A DNA stretch of 64,000 nt from Hymenobacter arizonensis. GTDB lineage: Bacteria > Bacteroidota > Bacteroidia > Cytophagales > Hymenobacteraceae. Positions 8,717 to 17,766 of this stretch are shown one piece after another. The DNA lies in contig NZ_FOXS01000004.1 of NCBI RefSeq assembly GCF_900115775.1, positions 124,001 to 188,000 on the forward strand, in the 5' to 3' direction. A model generated the notes under the pieces. It had not been told where the DNA came from and did no database searches. It saw only the letters and a program-made list of their open reading frames with translations. The position numbers and the translations under genes are program-made. Every line of letters begins with the position of its first letter. Positions within the stretch are counted from its first letter, which is position 1.

Positions 8717-9141
8717 GAAGGTTGCGCGGGCTCCTGGCCAACACGCGCATCTTTTTTCCGAGCGGTTTCCCAATCGCTCGTTTTCCTGAACCGTGGCCTG
8801 GTAGTACAAAGTAAATGAGTTGCTTAGGTAACGCCCGGCTCAGATTGAGTTCAAAAACTGTTTTACAAAATCAAAGTACAGAAAATGTATTCGGGCCTGA
8901 GTTTCGTGAGCCTCGCTACAATGTTTCACGATTGGCGCCGCCCGGGTAGTGATGCGGCTGGCGCCTACGGGGCTGGCTGCCCCCGGCACAGCATGGTGAG
9001 CTACGGTGCTATGCTGCCGAACCGCACCTGAAACATAGCCACCGGCCTTCAACTGCAGGGATAAAGCCGAAGCTTCTGGCTGCTTCAATGGCTGAGTGGT
9101 CGTTGGGGTACTTTTTTCTCGGCAACGTTCCCAGCAACGTT
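8717..9141. other. Intergenic stretch without a supported gene
   Basis: No open frame with a plausible start and domain was found; a minus-strand frame at 8840-9088 lacks a recognisable protein. The stretch separates the small lipoprotein from the IS3 remnant. Confidence 0.5.
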
Positions 9142-9300
9142 TGCGCGCGATGCCGCTACGGCGGGTGTTACGAAAAAGGCTAGGCCGAAAGCCTCTGGTC
9201 CCGCTTCAAAATCGAAGGGCTTGAACGCCGGGCACGGCCGGTTTTGCAGACCTAGCCGAGGCGCAAGTCAGCGCAACTAACTATCTGTTTCATCAATGAT
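9142..9300 (+). pseudogene. Decayed IS3-family transposase fragment
   Basis: Read from 9142 the frame gives CRYGGCYEKG, a stop at 9181, then AESLWSRFKIEGLERRARP, another stop, and after a +1 shift LAEAQVSATNYLFHQ. This parallels the C-terminal part of IS3-type (DDE) transposases, where the catalytic Glu region reads roughly GNCYDNAxAESLWSRFKTE followed by a LAEA..L....Y segment. Two stops and one shift in about 50 codons mean it is dead. No terminal inverted repeats were found around it. It lies 230 bases upstream of the lower-GC subtilase gene, which may have arrived with mobile DNA. Confidence 0.6.
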
Positions 9301-9442
9301 TCAACACCCTGTCAATACGGCTTAATTATAAAAGTTACCTCAATTCATTATAATAATATGTAAGCAGCTTTTAAACATATTAAAAATGCAATTTCACGCC
9401 TGGGTAAATGAAATGAAATTGTGATTAAATTTACAATTGTGA

Positions 9443-9473
9443 TTTGGTTGTAGAAATTTTAGTTGTAATTTTT
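9443..9473 (+). promoter_or_regulatory. Candidate promoter of the subtilase gene
   Basis: TTTG at 9443-9446 and TAATTTTT at 9466-9473 are separated by 19 bases, fitting the Bacteroidota pattern with one mismatch in the minus-7 box. The region 9301-9528 is markedly AT-rich, and the leader to the ATG at 9529 would be about 50 bases. Confidence 0.4.
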
Positions 9474-9528
9474 CTGCGTTATTGCTCACAAAATCAGAAA
9501 CATTCCCACCAAATCAAACACTCATTAC

Positions 9529-12500
9529 ATGAAGAGAAATTACTTTTTAAGAGGCGCACTTGGGCTATTGCTAGCCGGGCAAGTCTTCACAACAAATGCA
9601 CAGGCGCTTGACGATGTCCAGCTTACTTCAGCGGCCCCATCACAACAGACACCAGATGAAAAGGCGTACCACGATGATAAAATCTTTGTGAAGTTTCGCC
9701 AGTTGCAAACGGGTACTGCCCTTGAATTCAATGGCAAAAACGAAAGAGCCAGAACCCTTAAAGCAGACAAAATCAGCAAAGCGCTGCTGAAGGCCGATGC
9801 TCGCCTAATGCGCCAAGCCGCTGGCAAAGGATTCGGGCAGAACGTCTCCAGAATCTTCCAGGTGGAGCTAGACGGCTCCCGCACTTCGGTAAAAGAACTC
9901 ATCGCCGAATTGAAGGCCATGCCGGAGGTAGAATATGCGGAGCTGGTTCCCATCTACTACATCCACGCTGCCCCCAGTGACCAGGGCTACACAGCCGGCC
10001 AGCAATATTCACTGAATATTACCAAGGCTGTGCAGGCCTTCAGCTCTTTCAACGGCACTGCAGCGCCGGTAAGAGTGGCGATTGTGGATGACGCCGTACT
10101 AATCAGCCACCCCGACCTGGCTGCCAATATCTGGAGAAATGCTGGTGAAATGGGCCTCGATGCCAATGGCAACAACAAAGCCACCAACGGCATTGATGAC
10201 GATGGCAACGGCTATATTGATGACTTGAACGGGTGGGATGCCGCTGACAAGGATAATAACCCCAATCCTCCCACCGTTCGGACTGCTAATGGCAACCTGG
10301 CTGGGCCAAACACTTTCTCACACGGTACCCATTGCGCAGGTATAGCCGGGGCAGTTACCAATAACGGGGTAGGGGTTGCGTCGGTTAGCTATAACCGCGT
10401 GCAGATTGTACCGGTAAAATGTACTTTCAACAATGCCCCCAATACCAGAGCTATTAATACTTCTTTTGATGGCTTAGCCTATGCCATTCGGGGCGCCAAA
10501 GCCAACGTGGTGTCCATGTCTTTTGGGGGCTCGGGCTACTCCCAGGCTTTCCAAGACCTAATTTCAGAAGGTGCTGATACGGGAACTGTTATCATTGCTT
10601 CCGCCGGCAATAACAATAACGACATAGAGCAGTATCCTGCCAATTACCAGAATGTTATCTCTGTTTCTAACACGGATGCTGGTGATAAGAAAAGCAGCTC
10701 TTCTTCCTTTGGCAGCTGGGTAACCATTGCGGCCCCGGGCACCAACATCCTGAGCACTGTTGCGGGAGAAGGAACAGCTGCTCAAATCGCAGCCGGTTCT
10801 TACATCAACTACACGGGTACCTCCATGTCGGGCCCGATGGTGGCAGGCTTGGTAGGCTTTATCAAAGCCCAGAACCCGTCCTTAACCCCAGCCCAGATAA
10901 AGCAAATCCTGACCTCTACGGCCGATAACGTTGATGTGCTGAACGCCGGTTTTGAAGGGTTGTTAGGAACGGGCCGCATCAATGCCTATCAGGCCATAGT
11001 GGCAGCGGGCGGTACTGCCTTGGCGCCCACTGTGGATTTTATCTCCAACAAGACAAGCGCTGTAATTGGTGAAGAAGTAGCGTTTGCTAACCGTTCTACG
11101 GGAGACAACCTGACGTATTCCTGGACATTCCAAAACGCGAACATCGCCACTTCTTCTGCCAAAAACCCAGTAGTGAAATTTACTGCTGCCGGTTCGCACG
11201 AAGTGAAGCTTACCATCAACGGTGGAGCTTCTAAAACGATGGTGATAAACGTGTCTGGTTTTACCTCCACGGACATCCTGGGCTTGCCCTTGGCTGGTAC
11301 AGTTGGGGCCTCTGGTATTAATGGACATAGCAACAACAACATTCCGGCCATTGCCAACCTGTACAAATACAGCACCGGCCACCTCATTGCCGGAGTAAAT
11401 ATCTCTTTCAGATTGGCTATACCCCTAACACCAAGCTCTACCATTCGGGTGAAGGTATGGGAGAGCGAAAGAGGCCTTCCTGGACGTGCGCTGTATACCC
11501 AGACAGTTAAAATTTCTGACCTAAAAGCTAACAACTTGGTTAGCACCCTTAGCCCGAATTACTTCTACTTCGATAAGCCGGTGCAGGTGCCTGCCAACAG
11601 CAACTTCTATGTGGGCATTGAATACGACTACCCTGTGCCTTTTGTAGCAACTGCACCACGCGACAACGTCTCCATTCACCACGTGAACTCGCCAGCGGCG
11701 GGAACGGACGCGGCTGTGTTCTTCAACAATAGCTGGCAGATAAACGCACAAGTAGGCGTTGCCTGGACCTTCGCCATGTTCCCCATTTTGGCGGATGCGG
11801 CACAATACCCGGCTGGTACGTTCACTGTTTCTACCAAAGAGGCATGTGTAAACAACGCAGTTGATTTTAACGCAAGCAGCATCACAAATGCTTCTGCATA
11901 CCGGTGGGCTTTTGGCAATGGTGCTACTGCCGAAGAGGCTACTGCTTCTGCCACTTACGCTGCTGCCGGTACTTTTATGCCGACGCTGACGGCTACTCGT
12001 AATGTGAGCATCACCAAAGGGGGTGTCGCTTACCCAGTAGAGTTGCGCCAGACATTCTCTCAGATGTTGCGGGTAGCCGATTGCGCTACGGCTCCAGTTG
12101 CTTCGTTCCAGGCTTCTGCTTTATCAGCGAATGTCGGCTCCACTATTACCTTCTCTAACACCACCACCAATGCGACTAGCTACGAGTGGCTGATTTCGCA
12201 GGGAGGCACGAGAATCAGGTCTACCGAAGAGAGCCCCGTAATTACGTTTGCCACCAAAGGCAAGTACGATGTGACGTTGACGACCCGCAACCCCAAAGGA
12301 GAAATTGCGCAGTTAACTAAGAAGCAGTATGTAGAAATATTCACTGCTGGCCAAGACTGCGGCACCGCTGACTTTCTGTTCCCTACGCGCCTCACTTCGT
12401 TTGGAGCGGCAGCCGGAGGTACTTTCTCGGGACACAATGGCAACGGAATCGCCAATTACGCGAAAGCCTTTGACCTGACGGCCGGCACGGTGGTTACCAA

Positions 12501-13500
12501 AGCCATGCTGAATGTGCTCTCTGCCGTTGCCACAGCGCCAGCCGCCTCGTTCATTACGGTAAACGTATGGAACGCTGAAGGGCCGGATGGTACGCCAGGC
12601 CAAGTGCTCAGCTCTGCTAAGGTGTCTTACACCAAACTGATGCAAGCGGTGGCTAACAACCGCGGAAACATTGAAGCGGTGCTTGAAAAACATGTGGTAT
12701 TGCCCGCAGGTGGACGCATTTACGTGGGATACACCATCAACTACACCCCTGGCGACAACTTGGTAGTAGGCTCTCTACTGGCTGGCCCGAACATGGGCGA
12801 CCGTTCCCTGTTCCTCTTTGGCGGTGACTGGTACACTTTGAAGGAAATACTTAGCATCCAGTCAGAGTATGCCATTGCCATTGCTACCTTCAATAACATT
12901 GACAAGCTGCCTATTGCCAACTTCACGGTGTCTGCTTCTAAAGTAGCCGTAGGTGAGGCAATCAGGCTGGATGCTAGCTCAAGCAAAAAGGCGCAGGTAT
13001 ACAACTGGGAAGTAGTTGGTGGCACCCTAACCTCTATGGGCGAAACTGCCGCTTCCGCGAATTATGACCCTACCAAGGCAGCCGTTTCCTTCAGCAAACC
13101 AGGCGTTTATAACATCACCTTGGTAGCCATGGGAGATTGTGGTGCCAAAGTAGCTACCAAAACCATCCAGGTAGAGGTGGGTGCCGTTGCTAAGGGTACC
13201 ATTGCTACCTCCGCAGACAGCAAAGCAGCTGGCGCAACAGAGGTTAGCGTAAGCGAATCGGTGGTGTATCCAAACCCATCAAATGGCCAATACAATTTGG
13301 TACTGAAGGGCGAAGCGCAGCAGAAGGTACTGGTCACCGTGCTGGACATGGCTGGGAAAGAAGTGACCAGCAAATCGGTTACCCTCAGCAGCGACAGCGA
13401 AGTGCATCAGATTGATGTGGTCAGCAAGCCAGCAGGCATGTACCTGCTCCGCGTGAAGGCCGGCAACAAAGTGCAGTTCTATCGGGTCGTAAAAAACTAA
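9529..13500 (+). CDS. T9SS-secreted subtilisin-like serine protease with PKD domains
   Basis: A 1323-residue secreted S8 peptidase. Signal peptide about 1-25; an inhibitor-like propeptide (about 50-150, with FVKFRQLQTG and PEVEYAELVP). The catalytic domain shows Asp187 (VAIVDDA), His265 (SHGTHCAG), Asn361 (ASAGNNNND) and Ser432 (TGTSMSGP). Four PKD-like domains follow (starting near PTVDFISNK, TKEACVNNAVDF, PVASFQASA, PIANFTVSA), interleaved with two copies of a roughly 150-residue module (start DILGLPLAG; start CGTADFLFP), each containing SGxNGxxN and a YVGxxxxY strand. The last about 80 residues (VVYPNPSNGQYNL to VQFYRVVKN) are a type A T9SS sorting domain, so it should be carried out of the cell. 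Codon choice is clearly AT-richer than neighbouring genes, suggesting acquisition from a lower-GC relative. Confidence 0.93.
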   Translation: MKRNYFLRGALGLLLAGQVFTTNAQALDDVQLTSAAPSQQTPDEKAYHDDKIFVKFRQLQTGTALEFNGKNERARTLKADKISKALLKADARLMRQAAGKGFGQNVSRIFQVELDGSRTSVKELIAELKAMPEVEYAELVPIYYIHAAPSDQGYTAGQQYSLNITKAVQAFSSFNGTAAPVRVAIVDDAVLISHPDLAANIWRNAGEMGLDANGNNKATNGIDDDGNGYIDDLNGWDAADKDNNPNPPTVRTANGNLAGPNTFSHGTHCAGIAGAVTNNGVGVASVSYNRVQIVPVKCTFNNAPNTRAINTSFDGLAYAIRGAKANVVSMSFGGSGYSQAFQDLISEGADTGTVIIASAGNNNNDIEQYPANYQNVISVSNTDAGDKKSSSSSFGSWVTIAAPGTNILSTVAGEGTAAQIAAGSYINYTGTSMSGPMVAGLVGFIKAQNPSLTPAQIKQILTSTADNVDVLNAGFEGLLGTGRINAYQAIVAAGGTALAPTVDFISNKTSAVIGEEVAFANRSTGDNLTYSWTFQNANIATSSAKNPVVKFTAAGSHEVKLTINGGASKTMVINVSGFTSTDILGLPLAGTVGASGINGHSNNNIPAIANLYKYSTGHLIAGVNISFRLAIPLTPSSTIRVKVWESERGLPGRALYTQTVKISDLKANNLVSTLSPNYFYFDKPVQVPANSNFYVGIEYDYPVPFVATAPRDNVSIHHVNSPAAGTDAAVFFNNSWQINAQVGVAWTFAMFPILADAAQYPAGTFTVSTKEACVNNAVDFNASSITNASAYRWAFGNGATAEEATASATYAAAGTFMPTLTATRNVSITKGGVAYPVELRQTFSQMLRVADCATAPVASFQASALSANVGSTITFSNTTTNATSYEWLISQGGTRIRSTEESPVITFATKGKYDVTLTTRNPKGEIAQLTKKQYVEIFTAGQDCGTADFLFPTRLTSFGAAAGGTFSGHNGNGIANYAKAFDLTAGTVVTKAMLNVLSAVATAPAASFITVNVWNAEGPDGTPGQVLSSAKVSYTKLMQAVANNRGNIEAVLEKHVVLPAGGRIYVGYTINYTPGDNLVVGSLLAGPNMGDRSLFLFGGDWYTLKEILSIQSEYAIAIATFNNIDKLPIANFTVSASKVAVGEAIRLDASSSKKAQVYNWEVVGGTLTSMGETAASANYDPTKAAVSFSKPGVYNITLVAMGDCGAKVATKTIQVEVGAVAKGTIATSADSKAAGATEVSVSESVVYPNPSNGQYNLVLKGEAQQKVLVTVLDMAGKEVTSKSVTLSSDSEVHQIDVVSKPAGMYLLRVKAGNKVQFYRVVKN

Positions 13501-13535
13501 GTCGCGGCTTTTACAGCCCACTTACTTCTCACTTG

Positions 13536-13569
13536 AAAAGCCTGGCCTTGTGCCAGGCTTTTCTTTTTT
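13536..13569 (+). terminator. Terminator of the subtilase gene
   Basis: An 11-bp stem (13536-13546 with 13552-13562), 5-base loop, followed by a T-rich run to 13569. The AAAAGCCTGGC/GCCAGGCTTTT core matches the hairpin core at 7985-8048. Confidence 0.88.
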
Positions 13570-13798
13570 AAAGAGAATGGAGAATAGGGTAGGCCAGAAG
13601 GGAAGCCATGGGGCCCCAGACTCGGGCGTTGTTCTACTCCCAACGGTGTGCCCGGGACGTTGGCAACGCAAAAGCAGCGGGCAGCGCATCGTAGGGCACG
13701 CGCCCGCCTAAGGCCGGCGGCCTGCAACAAATATGGGATGATGCAGTAAAACAGGGGCGCACTGATACCGCTGCTGCGCTTTACCACACCCCCTTCTC

Positions 13799-15163
13799 AT
13801 GTCTACGAAACCCTTTGTGCTTACTGCGGCTTTAGGCCTGCTGGCCGCCTGTGGTGGCCCCAGCAAACAAGAAAAGCAGGAAGCTGCTGCCGCCAACCCG
13901 CCCCAAACGGTGGAGACCCCCGCCGATGAGGTGAAGCTGCCGGCGCCCTACGCCACCAAGTCGGTTTCGAAGCGAGTGAACATTGAAGCCTGGCCCGCCG
14001 GCAAAACGCCCACGGCCCCGGCCGGCTTCACGGTGGCCCAATATGCCGACAAGCTACGGAGCCCGCGCTGGATGTACGTGGCCCCCAACGGCGATGTACT
14101 GGTGGCCGAGTCGAGCACCGTGCCCAATGGCAAGCCCACCCGCGCCGTTGTCGCTGCCCTCAAGCTCGACAAGTCTCGTTCGCTGCGGGCCGAAAGTGCC
14201 AACCGCATTACGCTGTTTCGCGACACCAACAACGACGGCACGCCCGACCTGCGCACCACCTTCCTGGCCAATCTGAACCAGCCCTTCGGCATGCTGGTGC
14301 TGGGCAACTACTTCTACGTGGCCAACACCGACGGCGTGCTGCGCTTCCCCTACCAGCCGGGCGCCACCAAAATCACGGGCCAGGGCCAGAAAATCCTCGA
14401 CCTGCCCGCCGGCGGCTACAACAACCACTGGACCCGCAACCTGCTGGCCAACACCGATGGCTCGAAAATCTACGTCTCGGTGGGTTCGGGCAGCAACGTG
14501 CAGGAAAACGGCGCGGAACACGAAGTGCGCCGGGCCAACATCCTAGAGATTAACCCCGACGGCAGCGGTGAAAAAGTCTTCGCCAGCGGCCTGCGCAACC
14601 CCGTGGGCATGGACTGGGCCCCCGGCACCAACACCCTCTGGACGGCCGTGAACGAGCGCGATGAGCTGGGCGACGAGCTAGTGCCCGACTACCTCACCAG
14701 CGTAAAACAAGGCGGCTTCTACGGCTGGCCCTACGCCTACTTCGGCCCCAACGAAGACCCGCGCCGCAAGGGCGAACAGCCCGAGCTGGTGAAGAAAACG
14801 CTGGTGCCCGAGGTGCCCCTGGGCGCCCACACCGCTTCGCTTGGTCTGGCATTTTATGACAAAGACGCCTTCCCAGCCAAGTACCGCAGCGGCGCCTTTA
14901 TTGGTCAGCACGGTTCCTGGAACCGCTCTGCTTTTTCGGGCTACAAGGTGGTGTTCGTGCCCTTCAAGAATGGCCAGCCCTCCGGCCCGCCCGAAGATTT
15001 TCTAACCGGATTTTTGGTGGGTGGCGACTCGAAAGATGCCTACGGCCGGCCCGTGGGCGTGACCACCCTGCCCGACGGCTCGCTGCTGGTGACCGACGAC
15101 GCGGCCGACCGCATTTGGCGGGTAAGCGCCAGCCAGGATTCCAAAAGTGTCGGGCTTAGGTAG
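13799..15163 (+). CDS. PQQ-dependent sugar dehydrogenase-like (sorbosone dehydrogenase family) lipoprotein
   Basis: A 454-residue lipoprotein (lipobox LLAAC, Cys18) with a six-bladed propeller of the glucose/sorbosone dehydrogenase family. Typical elements are LRSPRWMYVAPNGDVLVAES, LNQPFGMLVLGNYFYVAN, the NNHW histidine where the catalytic base is placed in soluble glucose dehydrogenase, the GLRNPVGMDWAP blade, HTASLGLAFY, GQHGSWNRS and the closing DGSLLVTDDAADRIWRV. It would oxidise sugars or related polyols on the periplasmic face using PQQ; no PQQ synthesis genes are in this window, so cofactor use is inferred from the family. The first ATG gives the lipoprotein signal directly. The gene is a single transcription unit closed by the terminator at 15182. 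Confidence 0.85.
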   Translation: MSTKPFVLTAALGLLAACGGPSKQEKQEAAAANPPQTVETPADEVKLPAPYATKSVSKRVNIEAWPAGKTPTAPAGFTVAQYADKLRSPRWMYVAPNGDVLVAESSTVPNGKPTRAVVAALKLDKSRSLRAESANRITLFRDTNNDGTPDLRTTFLANLNQPFGMLVLGNYFYVANTDGVLRFPYQPGATKITGQGQKILDLPAGGYNNHWTRNLLANTDGSKIYVSVGSGSNVQENGAEHEVRRANILEINPDGSGEKVFASGLRNPVGMDWAPGTNTLWTAVNERDELGDELVPDYLTSVKQGGFYGWPYAYFGPNEDPRRKGEQPELVKKTLVPEVPLGAHTASLGLAFYDKDAFPAKYRSGAFIGQHGSWNRSAFSGYKVVFVPFKNGQPSGPPEDFLTGFLVGGDSKDAYGRPVGVTTLPDGSLLVTDDAADRIWRVSASQDSKSVGLR

Positions 15164-15181
15164 ATTATTGGTGCTAATGTC

Positions 15182-15223
15182 AAAAAGCCGTCCTGTGCGC
15201 ATAGCAGCAGGACGGCTTTTTTT
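15182..15223 (+). terminator. Terminator after the sugar dehydrogenase gene
   Basis: A 14-bp GC-rich stem (15182-15195 with 15208-15221) and a run of seven Ts. Confidence 0.9.
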
Positions 15224-15263
15224 GTTTCTAATGGAACATGATTCCATAAAATGACGACTCCGC

Positions 15264-15665
15264 ATGACGCTAATCGATAAAATTGCCTGGCTGCACTTGC
15301 ACGAAGGCCAGTTGCTAAGCACCCGCAGCCGCGGCCGAAACCGCTACTACATACCCGGCGGCAAGCGCGAGCCCGGCGAAACCGACCAACAAACGCTGCT
15401 GCGCGAAATCAAGGAAGAACTGACCGTGGACCTGGACCCGAGCAGCCTTGTGCATGTAGGCACTTTTACAGCGCCCGCCCACGGCCACCCCGACGGCGTG
15501 CTGGTACAGATGACCTGCTACTCGGCCCACTACAAAGGGACTTTGCAGCCAGCTGCTGAAATCGAGGAAGTTGTGTGGCTGACATACCGCCACCGCCCCG
15601 AAGTATCGGCTGTCGACCAGCTCATTTTCGACTGGTTGCAGCAGCAGGGTTTGCTGGCTGAATAA
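15264..15665 (+). CDS. NUDIX hydrolase
   Basis: A 133-residue cytoplasmic enzyme that hydrolyses a nucleoside diphosphate linked to another moiety. The Nudix box is complete: G33, E39, R47-E48 and E51-E52 in GGKREPGETDQQTLLREIKEEL match GX5EX7REUXEE, with the usual final glycine replaced. The flanking NRYYIPGGK and the late WLTYRH strand fit the single-domain fold. Length is ordinary for the family. The substrate cannot be deduced. The start ATG sits about 40 bases after the upstream terminator, so it has its own promoter. Confidence 0.9.
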   Translation: MTLIDKIAWLHLHEGQLLSTRSRGRNRYYIPGGKREPGETDQQTLLREIKEELTVDLDPSSLVHVGTFTAPAHGHPDGVLVQMTCYSAHYKGTLQPAAEIEEVVWLTYRHRPEVSAVDQLIFDWLQQQGLLAE

Positions 15666-15728
15666 GACTTGCTTTGTAGCTAATCTCGATAAGCTGCAGT
15701 GAAAGTACTCATGCTAAGCATACTGAGC

Positions 15729-17303
15729 TTAAGGATTAAGTTCTTCCTGCTGGTAATAGCGCTTGGGGGTTTTGATGATGCCCCAGTAATGAAGTAGCTC
15801 GGCATTGATTCCGGACTGATGGTAATCGGTGACTGGGCGCCAGTCCATTAAGGTGCAGGTGGCGGGCAGGCGCGCAATGGGCTCGGACGACGCCGCGAGC
15901 TGGGCAAATAAGCTCCGTTCGCAGGTATTGGATTCGCTGGCTTTGTACCGGTCAGTGATGGTGAATAGCGCCAAGCATGCTACCACTGCGGCTGCGTAGC
16001 GTTGCTGGGCAGGCCTCGGCAGGTGCTTAAGCAGGTAGTAGGCCGATAAGGTGACGAAGCCAATCAGGCCCAGTGTGATGGGCAGAATGGTATCGCGCCG
16101 AATAATGTATTCGCGGTAGGAGCGGTACCCACCTAGGGGCAGTAGCAGCACGTACACCGCTGCAAACAAGACCAGCCATTTAAATACGGTCAGGAATTTG
16201 CCAGCCAGAGGCGCCGGCAGTAGCCGCCAAACGGCAACCACATTGGCCAGGGCCAGGGCTGCCAGGAAGGTATAGCCGTATTTATCGGTGGGCTGGTAGT
16301 AGCCCGTGAACAGGTAAAGCAGGCCACGCGGCACCCGTTTGTAGCGCTCAGCCAGGGGCAAGCTTACCCATAAGTTTTCAGAATTGTTCATGCCAATGAA
16401 CATGGAATACAAGCTCAAAAGGCTAAACAACCCAAACGAAACCAGCAAAATACGTGGCACGTCGCCTAAGGCGCGAAGGGCGCGCGGCCACACCGGCTCG
16501 GTGGCTGGGCGGGCGGCAAACCGGCGGTACCAGCATAGCAGCAGCACCGTTGGGCACACAATCAGCACCACGGCAGGCACAATGGCTCCGTTGAAAGACA
16601 GCAGCAGCACGAGCCCTAGCAGCCCAACATATCCTATCCACGATTCGCGGAGCGGCTCGCCGTGCAGTGCGGCCCGTAAAAAAGGCAGGAAGAACAAGAG
16701 CAGCAGGCTCATGGGCAGTGCATAGAAAGCAGTGTAGGTAATCGACCAATCGATGATACCCATGGCGTTATTGAACCCCGACGTTTGGAAGAAGGGCGTA
16801 ATAAGCGCGGCGGCCACTAGAAAGCGCTTGCTCAGCACGCTGACAGAGTTGCTGACCGCCACCGCCAGCACATACACCACAAGCATGTGCACAGCCAGTT
16901 TGAGTAGGCCGCAGGCCACGTACACACTGTCAACGGGGTTGAGCATCAGCTTTTGTAGTAGCAGCGGCACATACCGGAAGTACACGTAGATGGTGTAGTG
17001 GGCAAAAAATCGGTTAGGGGCCGCGTACACGTCGCTATCTAGCAACACACCCAGGCCAAAAGGGTCGTGTAGCAACCGAGCATAAGACTCGCTGGGCCAC
17101 ACTATGGGGGCTAAATCCCCGTCGAGCGCAAACTGCATGTAGTGCCAGAAAGAGTAGCTCAGGTCGAGCAGCAGGAACAGGAGTAGCAGGTAATGCCAGT
17201 TTCGTTTTAGCACGGAGGTAGATTTAGATACAGAAGGCAATGCTGCTGAGTGAGGGGTGGTTTTCGAAAGGTCGGGCGAAATTACGCGGCTTGCCGATAG
17301 CAA
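15729..17303 (-). CDS. Polytopic membrane protein, function unknown
   Basis: A 524-residue integral membrane protein with about ten to twelve hydrophobic helices, the first at WHYLLLLFLLLDLSYSFWHY. A long charged first loop (FALDGDLAPIVWPSESYARLL) containing an acidic pair, and a soluble C-terminal tail of about 80 residues, recall GT-C glycosyltransferase-like or O-antigen-type membrane proteins, but no decisive motif was found. The longest frame begins with TTG at 17303; a GTG at 17213 gives MLKRNWHYLL, a more natural start directly before the first helix, and may be the true one. It is convergent with the NUDIX gene and appears to stand alone. Confidence 0.7.
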   Translation of the reverse strand: MLSASRVISPDLSKTTPHSAALPSVSKSTSVLKRNWHYLLLLFLLLDLSYSFWHYMQFALDGDLAPIVWPSESYARLLHDPFGLGVLLDSDVYAAPNRFFAHYTIYVYFRYVPLLLQKLMLNPVDSVYVACGLLKLAVHMLVVYVLAVAVSNSVSVLSKRFLVAAALITPFFQTSGFNNAMGIIDWSITYTAFYALPMSLLLLFFLPFLRAALHGEPLRESWIGYVGLLGLVLLLSFNGAIVPAVVLIVCPTVLLLCWYRRFAARPATEPVWPRALRALGDVPRILLVSFGLFSLLSLYSMFIGMNNSENLWVSLPLAERYKRVPRGLLYLFTGYYQPTDKYGYTFLAALALANVVAVWRLLPAPLAGKFLTVFKWLVLFAAVYVLLLPLGGYRSYREYIIRRDTILPITLGLIGFVTLSAYYLLKHLPRPAQQRYAAAVVACLALFTITDRYKASESNTCERSLFAQLAASSEPIARLPATCTLMDWRPVTDYHQSGINAELLHYWGIIKTPKRYYQQEELNP

Positions 17304-17766
17304 GGGGCCTGTTCAGTTCATCAAGCTGCTTGCATTCTCAATTGGCAAACGACCTATTGGGCTTGGCTGGGCAATCGGTTGGCACCAGTAACTACAGTGG
17401 CTCCCGCTATGCGGGCAAATAGCAAACTAAAAAGTTGGCTGCTGGCTACGCCGGCACAGCGCTGGGCCGTGGCGCTCACCGCCAATGAAGCTTACCAGTT
17501 GCTGGAGGTGCTCAATGTAACCGCGCTGCTGCTGGAGAGCAGTTCATGCACTCAGGTGGGGCCGGGCCGGCGGCGGCGCCTGCGCAGAATGCCCTTATGC
17601 TAGCTGAGCAGCGAAGGTCTTTAATTGATGGGTAGGTCTGCGTGCATTCTCTAGTAAAAGTTTCTATTGGCAGCCACGAGAGCTGCTTGAGAAGCAGGCG
17701 CAGAGAGAATGTCAGTAGTCATTTAATTATCCGGCAGGCAAGTTAGGAGGCAGCGCCGATGACAGC
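17304..17766. other. Intergenic stretch with a possible 64-codon frame
   Basis: An ATG at 17409 opens a frame to the TAG at 17601-17603 with protein-like, G/C-ending codons (KSWLLATPAQRWAVALTANE is the best part) that then breaks into an arginine-rich tail. It may be a real small gene or a fragment; no promoter, signal or domain was seen, so it is not called as a CDS. The rest of the stretch shows nothing. Confidence 0.3.
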
